Below are positions 6,299 through 12,320 of a stretch of DNA of 14,753 nt, piece by piece (within the stretch, counting starts at the first letter, position 1; every line of letters starts with the position of its first letter). A model generated the notes under the pieces. The model did not search any database. It was given only the letters and a program-made list of their open reading frames with translations, and was not told the DNA's origin. The stretch is from Candidatus Omnitrophota bacterium (lineage in GTDB: Bacteria > Omnitrophota > 4484-213). The position numbers were made by a program, and so were the translations under genes. The DNA is taken from NCBI GenBank assembly GCA_030640885.1, contig DAOWIN010000067.1, forward strand, positions 1-14,753, given 5' to 3'.

Positions 6299-6682
6299 AT
6301 GTCTTCAAATAATATAGAATTAGGAAAGTCGGGAGAGAAGATTGCAGTTGATTTTTTGAAGAAAAAAGGGTATAGAATAATTGAACAAAATTATAGATGT
6401 TTATTTGGCGAGATAGATATTATTGCTAAGCTAAAAAAGACCTTGATTTTTGCCGAAGTAAAAACGCGTTATCCATCTTGTTTTGGTTCCCCGCAAGAGG
6501 CGGTAAATAGCAGAAAACAGGAACAGATTGCTAAAACCGCCCTTCATTATCTTGCCAGTTGTCAGAGTTTCAAAAGTCCTGCCCGTTTTGATGTCCTTTC
6601 CATTTTATTTAACTCTAATGGTTCAAAAGAGATAGAGTGGTTTAGAGATGCTTTCTCTTTACCAGAGAAATATAGCTACTAA
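6299..6682 (+). CDS. yraN: UPF0102 family protein YraN (PD-(D/E)XK nuclease-like fold)
   Basis: Small conserved protein with an endonuclease-like fold and no firmly established function; in many bacteria it sits beside rnhB, as here. From ATG 6299 it has 127 residues, the usual size. Visible features are GEKIAVDFLKKKGYRI (residues 12-27), NYRCLFGEIDIIA (31-43) and LIFAEVKTR (49-57); E14, D40, E53 and K55 match the expected nuclease-like core. FGSPQEAVNSRKQEQI and RFDVLSI follow. An in-frame TTG at 6272 would add nine residues (MRLRKLYFV) not typical of the family, so ATG is preferred. No Shine-Dalgarno sequence is apparent. A role in DNA repair or recombination is inferred only from fold and neighbourhood. 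Confidence 0.92.
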   Translation: MSSNNIELGKSGEKIAVDFLKKKGYRIIEQNYRCLFGEIDIIAKLKKTLIFAEVKTRYPSCFGSPQEAVNSRKQEQIAKTALHYLASCQSFKSPARFDVLSILFNSNGSKEIEWFRDAFSLPEKYSY

Positions 6683-6684
6683 TT

Positions 6685-6761
6685 CAGTCAACAGTCAACA
6701 GTTTACAGCCTACAGAAAACAGAAGACAGGGGACGGAAAAACCCAAGAACCGAAAACCGAG
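6685..6761 (+). repeat. Heptamer array between yraN and gatA (CAGTCAA to CGGAAAA)
   Basis: Eleven 7-base units in register: CAGTCAA twice, CAGTTTA, CAGCCTA, then purine-type units (CAGAAAA, CAGAAGA, CAGGGGA, CGGAAAA) and decayed units to 6761. It occupies most of the 92-base gap. The closing GAGGA (6759-6763) is the only candidate ribosome binding site for gatA, 11 bases before its ATG. Confidence 0.9.
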
Positions 6762-6774
6762 GACAAAAATTTAT

Positions 6775-8259
6775 ATGAAGAATCTTAATCAACTTACTGC
6801 TCATAAATTGTTGGAGATGCTCAAGAAAGAAGAAATAACATCTTTAGAGATTGTCCAATCTTTATTTGAGCGGATAGAGAAGGCAGAGGATAAAATCAGG
6901 GCTTATCTTTTTTGGGATAAAGAGAAGATTTTAGCCAAAGCCAAAAAGAGCAAGCAAGGGTTGCTATCTGGAATTCCTATAGCTATTAAAGATAATATCT
7001 GCGTAGAAGGAGAGCCAACCGGCTGCGCTTCGCAGATATTGCAGGGTTTTATTTCTCCCTATGATGCAACCGTAGTTAAGAATCTAAAAGCAAAAGGGGC
7101 AATTTTATGCGGTAGGACTAATATGGACGAATTTGCCTTTGGTTCTTCCACAGAGAATTCTGCTTATCAAGTTACCCATAACCCTTGGGATGGACAAAGG
7201 GTGCCTGGGGGTTCAAGCGGTGGTTCAGCTGCCGCCGTAGCCGCCGATGAGGCAATATTTGCATTAGGTTCGGATACCGGAGGTTCAATTCGCCAACCTG
7301 CAGGTTTATGCGGAGTAGTGGGATTTAAACCAACCTATGGTCGAGTTTCACGCTATGGTTTGATCGCTTTTGGTTCTTCTTTAGACCAAATCGGCACTCT
7401 TACCAAGGATGTGGCTGATGCTGCCTTATTACTAAAAGCAATCGCTGGTTTTGATAATCAAGATTCCACATCTGTTGATATTTCTGTCCCTGACTATGAA
7501 AAATATTTAGAGAGAGAGATAAAAGGTTTAAAGATAGGTCTTCCCGATGAGTATTTTATTGAAGGATTGGAGAGAAATGTAAAGCAAAGGGTAGAGGAGG
7601 CAATTAAGGTTTTTGAGGGATTAGGGGCAGAAATGGTAAGGATTAGCCTGCCGCATACGGAATTTGCCGTTGCTGTATATTATATTTTGGCTACTGCCGA
7701 AGCGAGCTCTAATCTATTGCGTTTTGATGGAGTGGAGTACGGGGTAAGAAAAACAGTCAACAGTTTACAGCCAACAGTTTACAGTCTGCAGAAAACAGAA
7801 AACAGAAAAAACTTACTATCAGAAATGTATGAGAAGACAAGAGAGGAGGGGTTTGGCAAAGAGGCAAAGCGAAGGATTATTTTGGGAACCTATGTTTTAA
7901 GCAGGGGTTATTATGACCAATACTATCTAAAGGCGGCAAAAGTGCGAAATTTGGTCGTTAAAGATTTCAAAGAGGCGTTTGAGAAATGTGATTTAATTCT
8001 TACTCCTACTTCACCTACGCCAGCTTGGAAAATAGGAGAAAAAACAGAAGACCCCTTAAGGATGTATCTTTCAGATATTTTTACAATACCTGCCAACTTA
8101 GCTGGTATTCCGGCGGTTTCTATTCCTTGCGGTTTTTGTAAAGGGTTGCCTGTAGGATTGCAGCTTTTTGGAAAAGCCTTTGCGGAGGAAAAGATTTTGC
8201 AAGCGGCTTATGCTTATGAACAGAGCACGGAGTGGCATTTGCAAAAACCGAAGATATGA
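6775..8259 (+). CDS. gatA: Aspartyl/glutamyl-tRNA amidotransferase subunit A
   Basis: Amidase subunit of GatCAB. It releases ammonia from glutamine and channels it to GatB, which converts Glu-tRNA(Gln) or Asp-tRNA(Asn) to the amidated form. 494 residues; the amidase-signature catalytic triad is Lys72 (IAIKDN), cis-Ser147 (GGSSGGS) and Ser171 (GSDTGGS), with spacings 75 and 24 as in the Staphylococcus aureus enzyme. The usual YGVR...MYEKTREEGFG...RRIILGTY block is interrupted after VRK by TVNSLQPTVYSLQKTENRKN, encoded by eight 7-base units at 7754-7809. Homologues have only a few residues there, so this surface loop is extended in frame. ATG 6775 has a distant GAGGA. The stop overlaps the gatB start (ATGA), implying coupled translation. 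gatC is not in the window. Confidence 0.97.
   Translation: MKNLNQLTAHKLLEMLKKEEITSLEIVQSLFERIEKAEDKIRAYLFWDKEKILAKAKKSKQGLLSGIPIAIKDNICVEGEPTGCASQILQGFISPYDATVVKNLKAKGAILCGRTNMDEFAFGSSTENSAYQVTHNPWDGQRVPGGSSGGSAAAVAADEAIFALGSDTGGSIRQPAGLCGVVGFKPTYGRVSRYGLIAFGSSLDQIGTLTKDVADAALLLKAIAGFDNQDSTSVDISVPDYEKYLEREIKGLKIGLPDEYFIEGLERNVKQRVEEAIKVFEGLGAEMVRISLPHTEFAVAVYYILATAEASSNLLRFDGVEYGVRKTVNSLQPTVYSLQKTENRKNLLSEMYEKTREEGFGKEAKRRIILGTYVLSRGYYDQYYLKAAKVRNLVVKDFKEAFEKCDLILTPTSPTPAWKIGEKTEDPLRMYLSDIFTIPANLAGIPAVSIPCGFCKGLPVGLQLFGKAFAEEKILQAAYAYEQSTEWHLQKPKI
7754..7809 (+). repeat. In-frame heptamer array inside gatA
   Basis: Eight units in perfect 7-base register: CAGTCAA, CAGTTTA, CAGCCAA, CAGTTTA, CAGTCTG and three CAGAAAA. 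The order, mixed-pyrimidine units followed by CAGAAAA, repeats that of the intergenic arrays at 561 and 6685. Translation continues through it without a stop. 56 bases is not a multiple of three, so flanking bases must have been gained or lost for the gene to stay in frame. Confidence 0.92.
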
Positions 8260-9674
8260 AATTTAAAACGGTTATCGGCTTAGAGGTGCATTTACAATTA
8301 AACACACACACTAAAATATTTTGCGCCTGCGCTATGAGATTTGGCGTTTCTCCCAACAGCCAAGTTTGCCCTGTTTGTTTAGGATTACCCGGTTCATTGC
8401 CGGTTTTGAACAACAAGGTATTAAATAAAGCAGTTAAATTATGTTTAGCTTTAGATTGCCAGATCGCCAAGGAAATAAGGTTTGACCGCAAGAACTATTT
8501 TTATCCCGATTTGCCCAAGGGCTACCAGATTTCCCAATATGATAAGCCTGTAGGTTCTAATGGAAAGCTAAATGGGATAGGGATTACGCGCATACATTTA
8601 GAAGAGGATGCCGGGAAGCTTATCCATAACCCCGAGGGAAGTTTGGTTGACTATAATCGTGCTGGTACGCCTTTATTGGAGATTGTCAGCGAGCCCGATA
8701 TTCAGAATCCAAAGCAGGCTTATGATTATCTTTCAGCCCTAAAGTCAATAAGTGAGTATTTAGAGGTTTCTGATTGCAATATGGAGGAAGGAAGTTTGCG
8801 TTGTGATGCCAATATCTCAATTAGCCCTATCCACAGTGAAGAATTAGGTGTAAAGATAGAAATAAAGAATATGAATTCTTTTCGCGGGGTGCAAAAGGCG
8901 TTAGAATATGAGGAAAAGCGGCAGAGAGAAATTTTGAATAAAGGAGAAAAATTAAGCCAGGAGACGCGTCTTTGGGATGCCGAGAAAGAGATAACCTTAG
9001 TAATGCGCAGTAAAGAGGAAGCAAACGATTACCGTTATTTTCCCGAGCCCGACCTTCCCTGTTTTTTTATCTCGCTGGATATGATTGAAGAGATAAAGAA
9101 GCAAATGCCCGAACTTCCGCAACAGCGCCAGCAAAGGTTTATTTCGCAGTATAAAATTCCCGAGTATGATGCCGCAGTATTAACCAAAGAAAAGAAAATG
9201 GCAGATTATTTTGAAAAGTGTTTAGAATTTTTTGATAAACCTAAAACAATCAGTAATTGGCTAATGCGTGATGTCCTGAATTTTTTGAAAACAGAAAAAG
9301 TTAGCTGGGATGATTTTTCACTTTCGCCACAGAACTTCACCGATTTATTAAAGTTCGTAGAGGTAAAAGAAATTAGTATTAATATGGGACGCGAGGTATT
9401 TTTAGAAATGCTGAAGAGCAATAAAAAGGCAAAGGAGATTATTGCCGAAAAGGGATTAGCCCAAGTGAGCGACGAGGGAAAATTAAAAAGTATTATTGGT
9501 AAAATTATTATTGCAAATTCTAAATCAGTCAAAGATTTTCAATCCGGCAAAGAAAAGGCGTTGATGTTTTTAGTTGGGCAGGTGATGAAAGAAACCAAGG
9601 GCAAAGCAAATGCGGCAGTAGTGCAAAAGCTTTTGAGAGAGGAATGCAAAAAATCTCCCTTAGTATCTTTGTAA
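8256..9674 (+). CDS. gatB: Aspartyl/glutamyl-tRNA amidotransferase subunit B
   Basis: tRNA-binding, ATP-using kinase and transamidase subunit of GatCAB. 472 residues from ATG 8256, chosen because it overlaps the gatA stop by four bases (ATGA) and starts with the family sequence MKFKTVIGLEVH; an upstream in-frame GTG at 8232 would add eight atypical residues. It shows the Cys-x-Cys (FCACAMRF) and CPVCLGLPGSLPVLN pairs that bind zinc in many GatB proteins, then FDRKNYFYPDLPKGYQISQYD, HLEEDAGK, DYNRAGTPLLEIVSEPD, RCDANIS, KNMNSFRGVQKALEYE and DYRYFPEPDLP. The C-terminal helical domain (about residues 320-472) ends with GKANAAVVQKLLREE, the family's YqeY-like tail region. No repeat array is seen in this gene. 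Confidence 0.97.
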   Translation: MKFKTVIGLEVHLQLNTHTKIFCACAMRFGVSPNSQVCPVCLGLPGSLPVLNNKVLNKAVKLCLALDCQIAKEIRFDRKNYFYPDLPKGYQISQYDKPVGSNGKLNGIGITRIHLEEDAGKLIHNPEGSLVDYNRAGTPLLEIVSEPDIQNPKQAYDYLSALKSISEYLEVSDCNMEEGSLRCDANISISPIHSEELGVKIEIKNMNSFRGVQKALEYEEKRQREILNKGEKLSQETRLWDAEKEITLVMRSKEEANDYRYFPEPDLPCFFISLDMIEEIKKQMPELPQQRQQRFISQYKIPEYDAAVLTKEKKMADYFEKCLEFFDKPKTISNWLMRDVLNFLKTEKVSWDDFSLSPQNFTDLLKFVEVKEISINMGREVFLEMLKSNKKAKEIIAEKGLAQVSDEGKLKSIIGKIIIANSKSVKDFQSGKEKALMFLVGQVMKETKGKANAAVVQKLLREECKKSPLVSL

Positions 9675-9708
9675 AATTCCCCAACCCCTTAAATTATTTA
9701 GAAAAATT

Positions 9709-10953
9709 ATGAGCATTCTCATAAAAAATATTTTATTAGATAACCAGCAAAGGGATATTTTTATTCAAGGCAACAAAATAGAGAAAATCGGTGAACATTT
9801 AAATATGCAAGCCGATGAAGAAATAGACGGTAATGGCAAAACAGTTTTGCCCGGTTTGCTGAATATGCATACACATTCGGCGATGACCCTGTTTCGCGGC
9901 TATGCCGATGATATGCCTTTGCAAAAATGGCTAGAGCAGAAAATTTGGCCGTTGGAAGCAAAACTTACTGCTGAAGATGTCTATTGGGGAATGAAACTTG
10001 CTTGTTTAGAAATGATAAAAACAGGTACCACTACCTTTGCAGACAATTACTGGTTTGTGCCGGCAGGAGCAAAAGCGGTGGAGGAAATGGGATTAAGGGC
10101 AGTGCTTGCCCCGCCGTTTTTTGACCTTTTTGACGCGCGCAAAAGAAAGGAAGCGATTAAGCAAACAGAAGAAGTATTTCAGGAAAGCAAGAATTTTAAT
10201 CCGCGCATTAGCTTTGGCTTAGGTCCGCATTCTATCTATACTGTTTCTGAACAAGGACTACGCTGGCTCAGTGAATTTGCCAAACAGCATAATTTATTTA
10301 TCCAAATCCATCTTTCCGAAACGAAAAAGGAGGTAGAGGATTGCCATGAACGATATAATAAAAGGCCCGCCGAATTTTTAGATTCTATAGATTTCTTGGA
10401 TAAAAATGTTTTAGCCGCCCATTCTATTTGGTTAAATAAAAACGAGATGGATATTTTAACTAAAAAAAGGGTTAGCGTAGCCTATAATCCCTGTTCTAAT
10501 ATGAAACTGAGCAGTGGAATCTTTAATTATTCAGAGGCAAAAAAAGCAGGGCTGAATATTACATTAGGCACTGATGGCTGTGCCAGCAATAATAATCTGG
10601 ATATGTTTGAAGAGATGAAAATTGCCGCCTTGCTGCAAAAATTAGATAATCCTGAAAATTTACCCGCAGATGAGTGCTTGCAATTGGCAACTCAAAATGG
10701 AGCGAAATTTTTGGATTTGGAAAACGGAATAGAAGAAGGGAAGTTAGCCGATCTAATCTTAATTGATAGACAAAAATCTTTCTTTACTCCCGGGCATAAT
10801 TTTATTTCAGATATTGTCTATTCAGCGCAAGGAGATTGTGTTTCCGATGTGATTTGCGATGGAAAAGTATTGATGCGCAATCGCAAGGTAGAGGGAGAAG
10901 AGGAGATTTTGCGCAAAGCCCAAGAAGTGGTGGCGAATTTACTAAAAAGATGA
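9709..10953 (+). CDS. mtaD: MtaD-like 5-methylthioadenosine/S-adenosylhomocysteine deaminase (amidohydrolase superfamily)
   Basis: Metal-dependent deaminase of the cytosine deaminase/TrzA group. 414 residues, a normal length. The TIM-barrel metal ligands are visible: His54 and His56 (NMHTHSAMTLFRGYADD), His201 in IHLSET, and Asp289 in LGTDGCASNNNLDMFEEM; Glu204 and His238 (AAHSIWL) fill the catalytic positions known from Thermotoga TM0936. The FRG and TDG...NNNLDM context favours MTA/SAH deaminase over guanine or chlorohydrolase relatives, but substrate cannot be settled from sequence. A composite N- and C-terminal beta domain (residues 1-50, 340-400) brackets the barrel, as expected. The ATG is 34 bases after gatB with no clear Shine-Dalgarno sequence. 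The likely role is recycling of S-adenosylmethionine by-products, consistent with the nearby methyltransferase TrmD only in a general sense. Confidence 0.88.
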   Translation: MSILIKNILLDNQQRDIFIQGNKIEKIGEHLNMQADEEIDGNGKTVLPGLLNMHTHSAMTLFRGYADDMPLQKWLEQKIWPLEAKLTAEDVYWGMKLACLEMIKTGTTTFADNYWFVPAGAKAVEEMGLRAVLAPPFFDLFDARKRKEAIKQTEEVFQESKNFNPRISFGLGPHSIYTVSEQGLRWLSEFAKQHNLFIQIHLSETKKEVEDCHERYNKRPAEFLDSIDFLDKNVLAAHSIWLNKNEMDILTKKRVSVAYNPCSNMKLSSGIFNYSEAKKAGLNITLGTDGCASNNNLDMFEEMKIAALLQKLDNPENLPADECLQLATQNGAKFLDLENGIEEGKLADLILIDRQKSFFTPGHNFISDIVYSAQGDCVSDVICDGKVLMRNRKVEGEEEILRKAQEVVANLLKR

Positions 10954-10963
10954 AACGAAACCC

Positions 10964-11035
10964 TACCCACTTCCACTTGCCACTTGCACTTACGTGTGCA
11001 AGTGAGGTGTATTAGAAATGAGGTGGAAGTGGGTA
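10964..11035. repeat. Nested inverted repeats (cruciform) with heptamers before the aminotransferase gene
   Basis: Outer arms TACCCACTTCCAC (10964-10976) and its exact complement at 11023-11035 (13 bases) enclose inner arms CACTTGCAC (10981-10989) and GTGCAAGTG (10996-11004) with a six-base loop. The left side contains tandem CCACTTG units (10973-10986) in 7-base register. It lies in the 93-base gap after mtaD. The right outer arm ends 12 bases before ATG 11047, so folding could affect translation of that gene. Confidence 0.85.
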
Positions 11036-11046
11036 AAAATGATGTG

Positions 11047-12192
11047 ATGCAATCCAAAATAGAATTTACAAATCTAAAACTTCAGTATCAAGGCATAAAA
11101 GATGAAATCGATGCCGCTATCCAGAGGGTGGTAAAGAGCGGAGACTTTATTCTTGGCGAAGAATTAGAGAAGTTTGAGAAAGAGCTGTCTGGTTATTGCG
11201 GAAGCAGTTATGCTGTAGGTGTTGCTTCGGGAACAGATGCCCTAATAATTGCTTTGACCGCTTTGGGAATTGGGAAGGGCGATGCCGTAATTACTACGCC
11301 ATTTACCTTTATAGCCACTGTTGAGGCAATTGTGCGGGTCGGGGCAAAACCGATTTTTGTTGATATCCATCCTGAAAGTTTGAATATTGACCCTCGGGAA
11401 ATTGAGAAGTGTCTTGCTTTAACAAAATGCAATGTGAAGGCTATTCTTCCGGTCCATCTCTATGGACATATAGCAGATATGAAAAAGATAATGCAGATTG
11501 CTCAGAAGCATAATTTGAAGGTTATTGAAGATGCGGCGCAAGCGGTGGGGGCAATACATGCTACACGCTACACGCTACACGCTACAGATCAAGGACTGAA
11601 GAAAGACGGAACGATTGGCGATATCGGTTGTCTGAGTTTTTTTCCGTCAAAGAATTTAGGAGCTTACGGCGATGCCGGGGCGGTTATCACAAACAATTCT
11701 GAAATTGCAAAAAAGGCAAGGCTGTTGAGAAATCATAGTTCAGTTAACAAATACTACTATTTGCAGAGGGGCTTTAATAGCCGTTTGGATAATCTGCAAG
11801 CGGCAATTTTGCGGGTAAAATTAAGATACTTAGATAGATGGATAGGTATGCGTCAGACTAATGCCGCTTACTATAATCAGCTATTAAAGGATTTAGATTT
11901 ACTTTTACCATCAGATAAACAAGCGGCGTTTAATTACTATACAGTAAGAATAGGAGGCGGCCAGCGCGATAAATTGCAAATGGCGTTGAAAAAAGAAGGG
12001 ATTGCCACTGCTGTTTATTATCCTCTTTGCCTGCATTTGCAAGAGATTTATAAAAATTTGGACTATGAAGAAGGCAGTTTTCCTATAGCCGAGCAAGCCC
12101 AAAAAGAGGTGTTGTCTCTGCCAATGTATGCCGAGTTGAAAAAAGAGGAAATAAAAAGAATAGCCACCATAATAAAGAAAACAGTTGATTGA
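11047..12192 (+). CDS. DegT/DnrJ/EryC1/StrS family PLP-dependent aminotransferase
   Basis: Family members transfer an amino group to keto sugars bound to nucleotides, supplying amino sugars for lipopolysaccharide or other surface glycans. From ATG 11047 there are 381 residues, starting with the family-like IEFTNLKLQYQGIKDEIDAAI. Landmarks are GEELEKFEKEL, the cofactor-phosphate block VASGTDALIIAL (59-70), TTPFTFIAT, VHLYGH (136-141), Asp162 in IEDAAQAVGA and the PLP lysine Lys202 in SFFPSKNLGAYGDAG; NSRLDNLQAAILRVKL and a C-terminal PLCLHLQ block follow. Residues 171-184 (HATRYTLHATDQGL) come from a 7-base repeat array and lengthen the loop before the PLP lysine by roughly 10 residues. In-frame GTG 11044 and TTG 10984 are alternatives; the latter would translate the cruciform and is rejected. 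The sugar substrate cannot be named. Confidence 0.93.
   Translation: MQSKIEFTNLKLQYQGIKDEIDAAIQRVVKSGDFILGEELEKFEKELSGYCGSSYAVGVASGTDALIIALTALGIGKGDAVITTPFTFIATVEAIVRVGAKPIFVDIHPESLNIDPREIEKCLALTKCNVKAILPVHLYGHIADMKKIMQIAQKHNLKVIEDAAQAVGAIHATRYTLHATDQGLKKDGTIGDIGCLSFFPSKNLGAYGDAGAVITNNSEIAKKARLLRNHSSVNKYYYLQRGFNSRLDNLQAAILRVKLRYLDRWIGMRQTNAAYYNQLLKDLDLLLPSDKQAAFNYYTVRIGGGQRDKLQMALKKEGIATAVYYPLCLHLQEIYKNLDYEEGSFPIAEQAQKEVLSLPMYAELKKEEIKRIATIIKKTVD
11557..11591 (+). repeat. In-frame heptamer array inside the aminotransferase gene (CACGCTA)
   Basis: CATGCTA, three exact CACGCTA and CAGATCA in register, encoding HATRYTLHATD. It is stop-free in all frames and inserted between GAI and the GTIGDIGCLSFFP block that precedes the PLP lysine. 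Confidence 0.9.
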
Positions 12193-12198
12193 AAACTG

Positions 12199-12319
12199 CA
12201 AGTTACAGATTACAAGTTTCAAGCTACAAGCCGCAAGTTACAAGCAAGATTAAGATGAGGTCTTAATTTTTGGTTTTGCCTGAAGCCTGAAGCCTGAAGC
12301 CTGTAGCCTGTAGCTTAAA
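12199..12319. repeat. Composite inverted heptamer element between the aminotransferase gene and msbA
   Basis: The left arm 12199-12247 has seven forward units (CAAGTTA, CAGATTA, CAAGTTT, CAAGCTA, CAAGCCG, CAAGTTA, CAAGCAA). The centre is a hairpin ATTAAGA-TGAGG-TCTTAAT (12249-12267) followed by a T-rich stretch. The right arm 12278-12319 has six reverse units (three GCCTGAA, two GCCTGTA, GCTTAAA), ending one base before the msbA ATG. The design is the same as at 1914-2070, and in both the left arm ends in CAAGCAAGA leading into the hairpin. Confidence 0.88.
12249..12274 (+). terminator. Weak rho-independent-terminator-like hairpin
   Basis: A perfect seven-base stem (ATTAAGA/TCTTAAT) with loop TGAGG is followed directly by TTTTTGGTTTT-type sequence. 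The stem has only one G-C pair, so it would be weak. It may attenuate transcription into msbA or merely be the centre of the repeat element. Confidence 0.4.
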
Positions 12320-12320
12320 T

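Noticed and set aside
8120..8491. Long minus-strand open frame over the gatA-gatB join, and similar antisense frames elsewhere
   Set aside because: They lie opposite strongly conserved genes, have no recognisable product or start signal, and follow from codon bias of the real genes.
10984..11046. Longer N-terminus of the aminotransferase from TTG 10984
   Set aside because: It would translate the cruciform and gives residues foreign to the family; ATG 11047 matches the expected start.
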